A DNA stretch of 56,639 bases from Gammaproteobacteria bacterium (GCA_018822845.1 JAHJJD010000013.1:1-56639), one strand, 5' to 3'; shown: positions 9,076 through 19,499, counted from the first letter of the stretch. Numbers and translations: made by a program. The notes: generated from the sequence alone by a model not told the origin.

Positions 9076-10191
9076 TTGCAGCTTTCCAACGAAGACAACC
9101 TGCGCCTGAACGTACTGCTTGCCCAACCTTTGCAGGCAGTACGCATCAACGAGTCCACTATGACCGTCCATGCCCTGACGGAAAAAGGTGAAGCAAAGGT
9201 GCGTCTGAATCCGACCGCCCGCGATGAACAATACCTGCGCTGGGTACGCGAATTGCTGTCGACCAAAGTCACTGGCTCCCCCGGCGGCTACCCGGTATTC
9301 CTGAAACGCTGGACCCGCATGGGCCACACCCGCAATAACCTCGAACAAATGCTGCTGCTGGGCGAACCGGAAGCGGTAGTCGCCGTGGTGCACGCCCCCA
9401 CCCTGACGCACGAAACAGGCCGTCGCGCCTGGTGGGCCAGCCCCAGCGCCCACAACGCCCGCCGCCTGCTGGAAAAGCCCGAAGTCGTGGCAGGCCCACT
9501 GGGCAAGGAACTCGCCGCTTACCTGCTGGAATTCCTGCCCTTCGAGGAAATACAACTGGATGTGGTCGATACTGTGCGCCTGTGCCTGCAAGGCGAACTG
9601 ATTTCCACTGAAGAGCGCGCAAGCTTGTGGAACCGCGCCAAACGCAAAAACCCGTTTTACGTCGGTTTCCTGCACGCCGACCCGGTGCTGATTCCACTGC
9701 CCGCCAAAGCCAACCCGCACCACGTTGAAGTCGGCTCCCAACTGTCGGAAGCACTGGCCGCCAACAACCCGTGGGCGCAAACCCTGCACAATACGCTTGA
9801 TGCCAACGGCCAGAACTGGCTGCGTGCCCTGCAACTGGCGCTGGAAAAGCCCGTGGATCAGGATGTGGTCATTTCCCTGTTCATCGCACTTGGGGCACAC
9901 TTTAAACTGCCTTTTCCGGAATTCCGGGGTGTACGGGAAGTCGGCACGGCACTCCAGCGGGCCGAACAGTTCTGTGCAGGCGACTGCCCACCCGAAATGA
10001 AAGTGGTACTGGACAACTTGAATGACACCACTCTACCCTTATTTAAGTCCATGCTAATATTGGCGCAAATGGGGGAAGATTCCCTCAATCCATATTTTGG
10101 CGGCAATGATTCGGTCGGTTCGGTAATGCGCAAGCGTCTGGAACCGTTGACCACCCCGTTGCTGGCACAGACAAAACTTTTACTGCAATAG
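9076..10191 (+). CDS. dsrS: DsrS-like protein (sulfur-oxidation associated)
   Basis: A soluble protein of 371 residues. The opening pattern, with LRLNVLLA, SPGGYPVFLKRW and ARRLLEKPEVV segments, matches what I recall of DsrS, a protein of the reverse-dissimilatory sulfite reductase (dsr) cluster of sulfur oxidisers that affects dsr gene expression. This is recognition from memory, not a search. Translation probably starts at the TTG at 9076, preceded by AAGGAAC. Unlike the usual position at the end of dsr, no dsrABEFHC genes are adjacent here. Two small genes and cysG, which makes siroheme, the cofactor precursor of DsrAB, follow closely, so a link to sulfite reductase is plausible. Confidence 0.6.
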   Translation: MQLSNEDNLRLNVLLAQPLQAVRINESTMTVHALTEKGEAKVRLNPTARDEQYLRWVRELLSTKVTGSPGGYPVFLKRWTRMGHTRNNLEQMLLLGEPEAVVAVVHAPTLTHETGRRAWWASPSAHNARRLLEKPEVVAGPLGKELAAYLLEFLPFEEIQLDVVDTVRLCLQGELISTEERASLWNRAKRKNPFYVGFLHADPVLIPLPAKANPHHVEVGSQLSEALAANNPWAQTLHNTLDANGQNWLRALQLALEKPVDQDVVISLFIALGAHFKLPFPEFRGVREVGTALQRAEQFCAGDCPPEMKVVLDNLNDTTLPLFKSMLILAQMGEDSLNPYFGGNDSVGSVMRKRLEPLTTPLLAQTKLLLQ

Positions 10192-10200
10192 GTACACCCC

Positions 10201-10437
10201 ATGCCCTACTACGTTTTTCGCATTACCCAGCCGACCCAACTGATCAAGAACCTGGATTTGCAGCAAACCTGCGAAACCTACAAGGAAGCCCGCGAAGCAG
10301 CACGTAAGCTGCGCGCGCAACAGGAACCCGGCGACAAAGCCATTTACAAACTGATTCTGGCCGCCAGTCAGCTTGAAGCTGAAGAACGCCTGCTGGAATA
10401 CCGTGAAAAACCTATTCTTATGGAATGGGAAAAGTAA
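10201..10437 (+). CDS. Small conserved hypothetical protein
   Basis: A 78-residue cytoplasmic protein, mostly helical and highly charged. It starts MPYYVFRITQP and has a long Lys/Arg/Glu helix from about residues 27 to 60. I do not recognise a named family. It starts 9 bases after the dsrS-like gene and is followed within 12 bases by the next gene, so it is almost certainly part of the same transcript. No cysteine cluster: a single Cys at residue 24. Confidence 0.8.
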   Translation: MPYYVFRITQPTQLIKNLDLQQTCETYKEAREAARKLRAQQEPGDKAIYKLILAASQLEAEERLLEYREKPILMEWEK

Positions 10438-10449
10438 ACGGATCAATGT

Positions 10450-10902
10450 ATGGATGAAGACCAGTTCCGTGCGGTCTATCACGAAATCAACGAAAACCGT
10501 TGCGTATTCGAGAAGGCCATCAACAACCGCCGCTGCGATTGCAGCCGCAAACAGGGCTTCCTGCTCGCCACCCGGGAGGGTGTTGGTTGCCGTTCGGAAA
10601 CCAGTCTTGCCAACTGCACTGCATTCCTCAACAGCCTGCGTGAAAATTCCCGTTTTGCCCTGCGCGAAACCTTCATCGACGGCCCCTTGCCGCATAACAA
10701 GGAGCTGAAAGTGCAAGCAGGTGGAACACTGGCGCTGCAACTGGAGTTGTTTCCCGCTCTGGTGGGGGAAAAGACCGTGCAGGACATCAACGAATTGCTC
10801 AACATTGGCCTGTCAAAATACGGTAACATTGCCGATTTCCCGTATGGCGAACTGGTCAAGGGCGTTGTTCACTACGAAAGCCGCCCGAAACGTGGCAAAT
10901 AG
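10450..10902 (+). CDS. Conserved hypothetical protein with five N-terminal cysteines
   Basis: Not assigned to a named family. The 150-residue protein has cysteines at 18, 29, 31, 47 and 56, in the patterns NRC, RRCDC, VGC and ANC. I have the impression of a conserved gammaproteobacterial layout, which suggests an iron-sulfur or zinc site. The C-terminal half is cysteine-free. It lies between the small 78-residue gene and cysG with 12- and 16-base gaps, so it is probably expressed with the siroheme gene. A role in sulfite reductase maturation or redox sensing is only a guess from context. Confidence 0.75.
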   Translation: MDEDQFRAVYHEINENRCVFEKAINNRRCDCSRKQGFLLATREGVGCRSETSLANCTAFLNSLRENSRFALRETFIDGPLPHNKELKVQAGGTLALQLELFPALVGEKTVQDINELLNIGLSKYGNIADFPYGELVKGVVHYESRPKRGK

Positions 10903-10918
10903 TTATTTCAGGTGATTA

Positions 10919-12349
10919 ATGGATCATTTTCCCGTATTCCTCGATTTGCATGGCCGCTCCTGTCTGGTGGTTGGTGGCGGCAAGGTTGCCGAACGCAAGC
11001 TTGACAGCCTGCTGAAAGCCGGTGCGCACGTCACGGTGGTTTCCCCCGAGATTACCGATGAAATGCGCATCACCCTCGACCAGCAAAATGCACACTGGCA
11101 GGCGCGTGAATTTGCCGATAGCGACGCTGACGGCCAGTTCCTGATCATTGCTGCCACCAACAACGGCAAAGTGAATGCACATGTTGCAGCCCTTGCCGAC
11201 GCCCGCAATATCCCGGTGAATGTGGTGGATGACCAATCGTTGTGCAGTTTCATCGTGCCTTCCGTGGTCGACCGCTCGCCCGTCATCGTCGCCGTTTCTA
11301 CGGGAGGTGCCTCCCCGGTGCTGGCAAGGCAATTGCGGATGCGGCTGGAAACCATGATTTCCTCCAGCTGTGGGCAGCTTGCCGGGATCACTGAGGAATA
11401 CCGCGACATCGTAAAAAAACGCCTGCCGGAAGAACACCGCAAAGGTTTCTGGGAACAGGCGCTTAAGGGGCCATTCGCCGAACTGGTCTACGCCGGGCAG
11501 GAAGATGACGCCCGCCGCCTGCTGGAAGACATGCTCGACAAATACCCTTCCGGACATAGTATCGGCGAAGTCTATCTGGTGGGTGCAGGCCCTGGCGACC
11601 CGGATTTGCTCACCTTCAAGGCATTGCGCCTGATGCAGCAGGCTGATGTCATGGTTTACGACCGACTGGTTGCCAAGTCGATCCTGGACATGGCCAACCA
11701 GAACGCCGAACGCATTTATGTCGGCAAGGAAAAAGCCAATCACGCCGTTCCACAAGATAAAATCAACGACTTGCTGGTGGAACTTGCCAAACAGGGTAAG
11801 CGTGTCCTGCGCCTCAAAGGCGGCGACCCGTTCATCTTCGGGCGTGGCGGCGAAGAAATCGAAACACTGGCGGAAAATGGCGTACCTTTTCAAGTTGTGC
11901 CGGGCATTACTGCTGCGTCAGGTTGCTCCTCTTACGCCGGGATTCCGCTCACCCACCGTGATTACGCCCAGTCCTGCACTTTCGCCACCGGGCATCTGAA
12001 GGACGGCACCATCGACCTTAACTGGGCGCAACTTGCCCAGCCCAACCAGACCGTGGTGTTTTACATGGGCCTGACCGGTATCGAGGTCATCAGCCAGAAA
12101 TTGCAGGAATTTGGCCGCGCTGGCGACACCCCTGCCGCCCTGGTCGAGCAAGGCACTACCCGCAACCAGCGCGTGCACATCGGCACCATCGCCACCCTGC
12201 CGCAACTGGTGAAGGAACGCGGCGTGCGCGCCCCAACCCTGACCATCGTCGGCGAAGTGGTGCAACTGCATGACAAGCTGCACTGGTACGAACCGCAGCG
12301 CCACGTCATCGCCAGCGAATTCAGCCGCAATACCCCCGTGGAGGCTTAA
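10919..12349 (+). CDS. cysG: Siroheme synthase (multifunctional CysG)
   Basis: A 476-residue fusion enzyme that makes siroheme from uroporphyrinogen III. The N-terminal 200 or so residues form the NAD-dependent precorrin-2 dehydrogenase/ferrochelatase module, with the dinucleotide motif [11 protein letters not shown] at about residues 17-27. The C-terminal part, from about residue 215, is the SAM uroporphyrinogen methyltransferase, with [12 protein letters not shown] and [13 protein letters not shown] motifs. Length and order match E. coli CysG. Its place behind a dsrS-like gene suggests supply of siroheme for a dissimilatory or assimilatory sulfite reductase. The S24-like gene follows after 3 bases. 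Confidence 0.97.
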   Translation: MDHFPVFLDLHGRSCLVVGGGKVAERKLDSLLKAGAHVTVVSPEITDEMRITLDQQNAHWQAREFADSDADGQFLIIAATNNGKVNAHVAALADARNIPVNVVDDQSLCSFIVPSVVDRSPVIVAVSTGGASPVLARQLRMRLETMISSSCGQLAGITEEYRDIVKKRLPEEHRKGFWEQALKGPFAELVYAGQEDDARRLLEDMLDKYPSGHSIGEVYLVGAGPGDPDLLTFKALRLMQQADVMVYDRLVAKSILDMANQNAERIYVGKEKANHAVPQDKINDLLVELAKQGKRVLRLKGGDPFIFGRGGEEIETLAENGVPFQVVPGITAASGCSSYAGIPLTHRDYAQSCTFATGHLKDGTIDLNWAQLAQPNQTVVFYMGLTGIEVISQKLQEFGRAGDTPAALVEQGTTRNQRVHIGTIATLPQLVKERGVRAPTLTIVGEVVQLHDKLHWYEPQRHVIASEFSRNTPVEA

Positions 12350-12352
12350 AAC

Positions 12353-12748
12353 ATGTCCGAAACCCGCATCAGCGTTGAAACCTTCAAGCAAAGCCTGCAA
12401 CCCGACTTCAAGAAAGGCGGCGGCATGGGCGAACTCGGTAGTTGTTCGGAATCCGAACCCTACGCCATGCAAGTCACCGACGACAGCATGGAGCCGGAAT
12501 TCGACAGGGGCTGCATCATCATCATCGACCCGACCGGCATCGTGCGCGATGGTGCCTATGTGTTCGCCGTGGACAACAAGGACGAATACATTTTCCGCCA
12601 GTTGCGCATTCTGGACGGACGCCACCTGCTGGTCGCCCTGAATGAATCCTACCAAACCATCGAAATCAGCGGCATGGACCGCATCGAAGGCGTCGTCACC
12701 CAACGCGCAGGCAAGCGCCGTTCCTATCACAAGTGGTACGACAAATGA
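12353..12748 (+). CDS. S24-type (LexA-like) C-terminal-domain protein without DNA-binding domain
   Basis: A 131-residue protein consisting almost wholly of the LexA/UmuD-like S24 fold. The nucleophile segment VTDDSMEPEF puts the serine at residue 45. Where LexA has its general-base lysine (V-K-R-L), this protein has arginine at residue 82 (FRQL), so self-cleavage is doubtful. There is no helix-turn-helix, and the first 25 residues resemble a short cleavage-region remnant. It follows cysG by 3 bases and its stop overlaps the next start (ATGA). Members with this stand-alone form are known, but a function is not. Confidence 0.8.
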   Translation: MSETRISVETFKQSLQPDFKKGGGMGELGSCSESEPYAMQVTDDSMEPEFDRGCIIIIDPTGIVRDGAYVFAVDNKDEYIFRQLRILDGRHLLVALNESYQTIEISGMDRIEGVVTQRAGKRRSYHKWYDK

Positions 12749-13092
12749 CGGTCATGTACGGCATCCGCAACTGCGACACGGTGAAAAAGGCACGCGCGTG
12801 GCTGGAAGAACGCGGCATTCCCTACACCTTCCATGATTTCCGCAAGGATGGCCTGAATCCGGTCTGGCTGCGTGAGTGGGTGGATGAATTCGGCTGGGAA
12901 ACGTTGGTCAACAAACGCGGCACAACCTGGCGCAAACTGCCGGAAGAAACCCGCGCAAACATGGATGAAACCATCGCGCTGGCTGTCATGGAAGAAAATC
13001 CCTCCATCATCAAGCGCCCGCTGCTGGATCTGGGTACCCGCCACGTTGTTGGCTTTTCCCCGGATACTTACCGTGAACTTTTTCAGAATTAA
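12745..13092 (+). CDS. ArsC/Spx-family protein, YffB-like
   Basis: A thioredoxin-like fold protein of 115 residues of the ArsC/Spx group. The N-terminal strand and the single conserved cysteine are seen in GIRNCDTVKKA (Cys11), followed by FHDFRKDG. This pattern is closest to YffB, a glutathione-dependent reductase-like protein whose physiological substrate is unknown, rather than to true arsenate reductases, which sit in ars operons. The ATG at 12745 overlaps the upstream stop (ATGA), which is why it is preferred to the in-frame ATG at 12733. Confidence 0.88.
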   Translation: MTVMYGIRNCDTVKKARAWLEERGIPYTFHDFRKDGLNPVWLREWVDEFGWETLVNKRGTTWRKLPEETRANMDETIALAVMEENPSIIKRPLLDLGTRHVVGFSPDTYRELFQN

Positions 13093-14259
<1,167 letters not shown>

Positions 14260-14261
<2 letters not shown>

Positions 14262-14727
14262 ACTTGAAAGTCTTGCGTGGGCGTCCGCGCTTCCTGCGGG
14301 TGATCTGACCTTCCTCCAGTTCCGCATCGGCCCAGTCAAGCAGGCTCTTGTGGATATGGTCGGCCACGATTTGCAGGCGATCTTCCAGCGCAGCCCTGAA
14401 AAAGGCTTCGCGCTGCTCACTCGCCTTCAGCGCTTCCTGAAGTTCACGAATTTCTTCCCTGAAGCGCGCTTCAGTGGTATCAAGCTGTTCCCTTAACTGG
14501 TTCAGCCTGTTGGTCATGTCATCCTTCAGCCTGCGCTTGTCCTCAGCCGCCTGTGTACGCACTTCAGCCAACGTACTGGAAGTTGAACCTTTCGGACGTC
14601 CCCGTCCGCGCTTCTGATTAGGGTTGTCTGACTGCATCTGGTCATGCCCTGTCGTTTGTTGTTGCTCAATTCCATCACGCAAAAAGACTGCTACGCCTGA
14701 CGATCCGCTACTGTACTCTGTTCTCAT
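14260..14727 (-). CDS. Coiled-coil protein with AT-hook-like motifs at both ends
   Basis: No named family recognised. The product has 155 residues. An AT-hook-like core, KRGRGRPKG, is at residues 39-47 and a second, RKRGRPRK, at 146-153. Between them, residues 54-115 form a charged coiled coil with heptads such as LNQLREQL and REEIRELQEAL. AT-hooks bind the minor groove of AT-rich DNA. Two such tips on an oligomerising rod would suit a DNA-bridging, nucleoid-associated protein, an inference only. The true start may be Met31 (14637), which would still keep both hooks. The gene is followed by an AT-rich 400-base spacer on its upstream side. Confidence 0.75.
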
Positions 14728-15134
14728 TCTTACTCTCCCTCAAAACATAAGAACGAATGTTTGATACCTCGACACTCATGAGTTGCATTATCAGATCAAT
14801 CATCAATCAATTCAAGAGCAATTATAGATGATTTTAATGCACCACAAGAAATCACATATCCATTAATACTACAAACATCTTCTTCAGTAAACAGGAATGT
14901 TTGCAGGTCGCACTGGATAATGTGTTCGGGAATTTAACTAAAATATTGATGAAAACACCGGTTACACCTCGCCATGTAACCGTTTCACACCTTACCACTT
15001 TAACCTGATACATAATTTGTGTAAACCGTTTATTGCAGGTGTTTAATGAAAAAATATCTCACATCAGAACATTTTCATGATTAGTAGCAAACCATTTACA
15101 ATCATGGGCATTGAGTCTGCTGGCGGAGTATGCG
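14728..15134. promoter_or_regulatory. AT-rich spacer between AT-hook gene and lptD
   Basis: About 400 bases, clearly richer in A and T than the surroundings, without a convincing reading frame. It separates two divergent genes and must hold the promoters of the AT-hook gene (minus) and the lptD operon (plus). No specific box is certain. It could itself be a target for the AT-hook protein. Confidence 0.4.
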
Positions 15135-17342
15135 ATGTTAGCGAGCTTTAATCATTTGATTGGACACATGGGAAACTCACCGCCAAAAACCTTGATTACC
15201 CTGTCAGTATTGTGCTTGTACTGTAGCCCGGCTGTAGTGTTTGCCCAGACAGAGTGGATGGCCTGCCCCGTGCCTGAAGCCTATCTGGATGCGACCAAAC
15301 GACCTACCGAATTGCCGCCCCAGGCTGTTTACATCGAAGCTGACGAAGCCCTTTTCCGTGACCAGGGCATTTCAGAAATGTCAGGAAATGTGCACATTTC
15401 CCAACAAAACAAAAAGTTTCGGGCAGACCAGGCGACTTACGACCAGGATAGTTCGCATGTAACAGGTTCCGGTAATGTCCACTTCAGTACTGACAGCATG
15501 CAAGTCAGCAGTTCGCGGCTGAATTACAACCTCCAGAAAGAGAGCGGTGAAATTCAGGATGCCCGTTACCATCTGAACAAGGCTGACGGACGTGGCTCAA
15601 GTAAGCTGCTTGTGCAGGAAAACCCCAACCATACCCGCATGGAAGCCGCCACTTACACCACCTGTCCCGCCGATGATGCAGACTGGAGCATCAACTCGCC
15701 CAACATCAACTTATACCACGAGCTGGAACGGGGTACGGCAAGCAACGTTACATTCAGGATACGTAACATGCCGGTCTTGTACCTGCCCTATATGTCATTC
15801 CCGCTCACGGATGCGCGCAAATCCGGCTTTTTGTGGCCTGACATCGGTTCCAGCGAAAAATCCGGCTTGCAAATAAGCACACCTTACTATTTCAACCTTG
15901 CGCCCAATTATGACCTGACCCTGACGCCAACCCTGCTTAGCCGTCGTGGTTTGCAGTTAGGTACTGAGTTCCGCTACCTGAGCAACAAACACAATGGCGC
16001 ACTTAATTATGTCCTGCTGCCGGATGACAAGGTCAGCGGTATTGACAACCGCTATTACTTTGATGTGAACAATGCCACAATAATCGACAGCCATTCCAGA
16101 CTGACACTGAAAGCTGAAGGTGTTTCAGACGACCAGTATTTTGTCGATCTTGGGAACTCACTTGAAGCTACCAGTGAAGTCAACCTGGAGAGGAGACTTC
16201 AATACAGCACATCAGGTAACGCCTGGAACTTTTCTGCATTATTACAAGACTTCCAGGTGCTTGCGGGTGGGTCAAACGCCCCCTCAAGGCTCCCGCAACT
16301 TAACTACAACTATCGCTACCCTTCCGAAATTGCAGATATTAGCATTAACAGCGAATATACCCATTTCACATCGGCCCCCACAAGCAGCGCCACCCATCGG
16401 ACTGACCTGCTGCTCAACATGAAAAAGCGCATGTCCAATGTTGCAGCCTTTTTTGAGCCATCGCTGAATTTACGCCACACCGAATACCAACTGGACTCAG
16501 CATCGACTTCACATATTTCCAGAACCTTGCCAACAGCCAGTCTGGACACAGGGTTGTTTTTTGAACGCAATATCCAGCAAGGCAAATTCCTGCAAACATT
16601 GGAACCACGCCTGTTTTATACCTATACACCTTACGAGGATCAAAGCAACATACCCGTTTTTGACACATCACAGACTACATTCAATTACAACCAGTTGTTC
16701 AGTACAAACCGATTCACGGGAAAAGACCGGATAGAAGACGCCAACCGTTTGTCAGTTTCCCTGACATCACGATTGCAAAACCAGGACAATGGCCGGGAGG
16801 TTTTCCTCGCCAGTATTGGGCAAATCTATCACTTTGATGACAGGAAAGTGACATTGCCAGGGGGGACTACCCAAACAGGCAAGCGTTCAGAACTGGTGCT
16901 GGAAACCAGGGGACAGTTTAATCCCCGGACAAGTCTTGCCAGTACGACCTTCTGGGACAGTGAGACGAAAGAAATCAGCGTCAACCAGATTGACCTCCGA
17001 TACAAGGACGAGAAAAAGCGGATCGCCAATATCGGTTACACGAAACGTCAAGGGGACTTTGAATCCGCCAACGTATCATTTTCCGCGCCTGTAAAGGATA
17101 GATGGAGAGCCGTGGGACGCCTGGAACGCGACCTGCTGAACGACCGCAATCTGGAAACCGTCATCGGTGCAGAATACGAAAGTTGCTGCTGGAAAACCCG
17201 TATCGCCAACCGTCAGTACCTGCTTCCAGACAATACCAGCCGGGAAAACGCCATATTTATAGAATTTGAACTAAAAGGGTTGGGCAATTTCGGCAGCGGC
17301 ACACGTGACCTGCTGAAAGAGCGCATTTATGGTTATGAGTAA
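15135..17342 (+). CDS. lptD: LPS-assembly protein LptD
   Basis: Outer-membrane barrel that, with LptE, inserts lipopolysaccharide into the outer leaflet. About 735 residues, with a signal peptide ending near AVVFA-QTEW, then an OstA-type jellyroll domain (repeated ADQATYDQ/VSSSRLNY strands), then the LptD barrel. The cysteines needed for the disulfide relay are visible: one in the TCPADD region and the adjacent pair CC near the C terminus (ESCCWK). The ATG at 15135 is favoured because GGCGGAG lies 6 bases ahead. ATG 15168 would give a tighter signal peptide and TTG 15111 is also possible. surA overlaps the end by 14 bases. Confidence 0.95.
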   Translation: MLASFNHLIGHMGNSPPKTLITLSVLCLYCSPAVVFAQTEWMACPVPEAYLDATKRPTELPPQAVYIEADEALFRDQGISEMSGNVHISQQNKKFRADQATYDQDSSHVTGSGNVHFSTDSMQVSSSRLNYNLQKESGEIQDARYHLNKADGRGSSKLLVQENPNHTRMEAATYTTCPADDADWSINSPNINLYHELERGTASNVTFRIRNMPVLYLPYMSFPLTDARKSGFLWPDIGSSEKSGLQISTPYYFNLAPNYDLTLTPTLLSRRGLQLGTEFRYLSNKHNGALNYVLLPDDKVSGIDNRYYFDVNNATIIDSHSRLTLKAEGVSDDQYFVDLGNSLEATSEVNLERRLQYSTSGNAWNFSALLQDFQVLAGGSNAPSRLPQLNYNYRYPSEIADISINSEYTHFTSAPTSSATHRTDLLLNMKKRMSNVAAFFEPSLNLRHTEYQLDSASTSHISRTLPTASLDTGLFFERNIQQGKFLQTLEPRLFYTYTPYEDQSNIPVFDTSQTTFNYNQLFSTNRFTGKDRIEDANRLSVSLTSRLQNQDNGREVFLASIGQIYHFDDRKVTLPGGTTQTGKRSELVLETRGQFNPRTSLASTTFWDSETKEISVNQIDLRYKDEKKRIANIGYTKRQGDFESANVSFSAPVKDRWRAVGRLERDLLNDRNLETVIGAEYESCCWKTRIANRQYLLPDNTSRENAIFIEFELKGLGNFGSGTRDLLKERIYGYE

Positions 17343-18213
17343 TAAATTCTGCCGGGCACACGGTCTGATCATCATTCTGCTGTTTCTGCTGCATGCATTA
17401 TCTGCTACCGCTGCCGAAACTTCCTCCGGAATGGACCGGATTGCGGTAACAGTCAACAATGATGCCATCATGCTGAGCGAGATTGAGGCACGGGCACAAA
17501 ACCTCCAGGCAAGCAGCAAATCCACTGCGGAGCCTTCCAGGCAACCCCTGCTGCGGAGAGTCATTGAACAGTTGGTGGATGAACGCCTGCAACTTCAGCA
17601 AGCCATGACGATGGGCCTTGCCACTGACGACCCCAAACAGGCCATTGCAGCCCTATACGACCGCAAAACCCAGGGCGCTGTCAAGATCAGCGAGCAGGAA
17701 ATCAATGACCTGATTGCCAGCCAGAGCGACAACCTGACCAAAGGAGAGCGCTTCAATCTCCAGCATATCCTGATTAACATCCCCAACAATGCCCCGATTG
17801 AACAGATCAACAATGCCCAGAAACGGGCTACACGGATTCACGCACGGCTGCAAAGTGGTGCGGATTTCACTCAAATTGCCCGCAACGAGTCCGACTCCTA
17901 CGCAGCCAAATCCGGCGGCAATCTTGGCTGGCAAAATGCTGAAAAACTTCCCATAAGCTTCAATCAGGCGCTAACCCTGATGCAGTCTGGCGAAATTTCA
18001 GACATCATCCGCGACCCCAAGGGCTTCCACATCCTGAAACTGCTTGCACGGGAAGGTGGCAAGCAGAGGGCTGTCTTGCGTGACAAGGCCAAAACCTACC
18101 TGATGGAACGTAAAGCGGGTGAATACTACAAAGCCTGGTTGCAGAAGCTTCGCAGCCAGGCACTTGTTGAATACCGCATTCCGTTGAACCAGATCGTATT
18201 GCAATCAAAATAG
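17329..18213 (+). CDS. surA: Periplasmic chaperone SurA, single-parvulin form
   Basis: Periplasmic peptidyl-prolyl isomerase/chaperone that escorts outer-membrane proteins such as LptD. The product has 294 residues, with a signal peptide ending near SATAA, the SurA N-terminal chaperone module (IAVTVNNDAIMLSEIEAR) and a single parvulin domain at about residues 145-245 (LQHILI ... GGNLGW ... GFHILKLL). E. coli SurA is about 430 residues with two parvulin domains, so this version lacks one of them. Translation is coupled to lptD by a 14-base overlap. pdxA follows after 6 bases. Confidence 0.93.
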   Translation: MVMSNKFCRAHGLIIILLFLLHALSATAAETSSGMDRIAVTVNNDAIMLSEIEARAQNLQASSKSTAEPSRQPLLRRVIEQLVDERLQLQQAMTMGLATDDPKQAIAALYDRKTQGAVKISEQEINDLIASQSDNLTKGERFNLQHILINIPNNAPIEQINNAQKRATRIHARLQSGADFTQIARNESDSYAAKSGGNLGWQNAEKLPISFNQALTLMQSGEISDIIRDPKGFHILKLLAREGGKQRAVLRDKAKTYLMERKAGEYYKAWLQKLRSQALVEYRIPLNQIVLQSK

Positions 18214-18219
18214 ACACAA

Positions 18220-19164
18220 ATGACAGAGAAACTGCGTATTGCCATTACTGCTGGCGAACCTGCTGGTATCGGCCCCGACATCATCCTCATGCTGTTACAG
18301 GAACAGCAATGGCCGCAAACAGAACTGATCGTCATTGCAGACCCCGACATGTTGCATCAACGCGCCCGGCAACTGGGCGTCGAAGTGCGTGGATGCACCA
18401 TTCAGCCGGTAGCTTGCGCCGCTCCGGTGGAAACAGGCGTGCTGAATCCGGCCAACGCAGACTACGTGCTTGCTACCTTGCGACAGGCCACAGCAGGTTG
18501 CCTGAATGGTGAATTCGCCGCCATGGTTACAGCCCCCCTGCACAAAGGCGTGATCAACGACTCGGGCATTCCCTTTACCGGGCATACGGAATATCTGGCC
18601 GAACTGACCAATACCCCCCTGCCCGTCATGATGCTGGCAGCCGACAACCTGCGGGTAGCACTTGCCACCACCCACGTTCCCTTACACGCCGTCAGTTCCC
18701 TGATCACGCAGGAACTGCTGGAACAGGTGCTCGGCATCCTGCACCGGGACATGCAACAGAAATTCGGCATCCCCGATCCTCACATCCTGGTTTGCGGCCT
18801 CAACCCTCATGCCGGGGAAGGCGGTCATCTGGGCACGGAAGAACTGGATGTCATCATTCCCGTCATCCAGCGCCTGCAACAACAAGGCATGAACCTGACA
18901 GGCCCACTGCCTGCCGATACCCTGTTTACACCACGCAACCTGCAAGGTGCGGACGCCGTACTGGCCATGTACCACGACCAAGGCTTGCCAGTGCTGAAAC
19001 ATGCAGGCTTCGGCAAGGCCATCAACATCACGCTGGGATTACCCATCATCCGCACATCCGTCGATCACGGCACAGCGCTGCATCTGGCAGGAACAGGCAA
19101 GGCAGAAACAGGAAGTCTGAAGGCTGCGATTGAGCTGGCGATACGGCTGGGCGGGCTGAAATAA
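18220..19164 (+). CDS. pdxA: 4-hydroxythreonine-4-phosphate dehydrogenase PdxA
   Basis: NAD-dependent, divalent-metal-requiring enzyme of pyridoxal phosphate synthesis, acting on 4-phosphohydroxy-L-threonine. At 314 residues it is slightly shorter than E. coli PdxA (329). Motifs: [11 protein letters not shown] at the N terminus, [12 protein letters not shown] and [13 protein letters not shown] around the metal-binding histidines, and [10 protein letters not shown] near the end. The lptD-surA-pdxA order is conserved in gammaproteobacteria. The usual next genes, ksgA and apaG, are missing here, and the operon ends in hairpins. Confidence 0.96.
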   Translation: MTEKLRIAITAGEPAGIGPDIILMLLQEQQWPQTELIVIADPDMLHQRARQLGVEVRGCTIQPVACAAPVETGVLNPANADYVLATLRQATAGCLNGEFAAMVTAPLHKGVINDSGIPFTGHTEYLAELTNTPLPVMMLAADNLRVALATTHVPLHAVSSLITQELLEQVLGILHRDMQQKFGIPDPHILVCGLNPHAGEGGHLGTEELDVIIPVIQRLQQQGMNLTGPLPADTLFTPRNLQGADAVLAMYHDQGLPVLKHAGFGKAINITLGLPIIRTSVDHGTALHLAGTGKAETGSLKAAIELAIRLGGLK

Positions 19165-19189
19165 AAAAGGGCATCCCCCAAGGATGCCC
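19165..19189 (-). terminator. Intrinsic terminator oriented for minus-strand transcription
   Basis: GGGCATCC (19169-19176) and GGATGCCC (19182-19189) form an 8-base perfect stem. Read on the minus strand the stem is followed by TTTTTTATT, a textbook U tract. On the plus strand there is no T run after it. No protein gene enters from the minus strand, so it suggests a short minus-strand transcript in the 19.2-19.5 kb spacer, or protection of pdxA from antisense transcription. Confidence 0.75.
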
Positions 19190-19196
19190 AACCGCT

Positions 19197-19243
19197 AGGA
19201 GGGTATAATCAGCACCTCTGCTTCGTGCTGGTTATGCCTTCCT
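19197..19243 (+). other. 19-bp hairpin with G-U wobbles on the plus-strand RNA
   Basis: Left arm 19197-19215 pairs along its full length with right arm 19225-19243 around a 9-base loop. The only three departures from Watson-Crick pairing are G-U pairs when read as plus-strand RNA, and A-C clashes on the other strand. This suggests selection for a structure in a plus-strand transcript, probably the pdxA 3' end. There is no U tract behind it, so it is not a simple terminator. Confidence 0.6.
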
Positions 19244-19499
19244 GATCCAGAGACACCCTATAGTCGCAGACAATCGAAATGTGGTTCATTCCAATATAAT
19301 ACAATTCTTGTTTTAATATATAATTAAATGCTAATGCAACTTTCCGGACAATGCAAGAACTTGTTTCAAACGGTATCTACCCAATAGGTACATAATCTTT
19401 CTGACAATTATCATAGGCCACGGCTTTACGATAGGTTATAACCCCCTTATGTGGCACAATCGCCACCCAGATTGACAGGAAACCGCGCAGAATCGCAGT
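19244..19499. other. AT-rich spacer upstream of the rsx operon
   Basis: About 256 bases with no reading frame of note. It must carry the promoter of rsxABCDGE. A run of T/A-rich sequence (around 19295-19330) and the segment near 19430-19450 are possible promoter areas, but I cannot assign boxes with confidence. Confidence 0.35.

Noticed and set aside
12745-13092. Arsenate reductase of an ars operon
   Set aside because: The cysteine context GIRNCDTVKKA is YffB-like and no arsR, arsB or acr3 gene is nearby.
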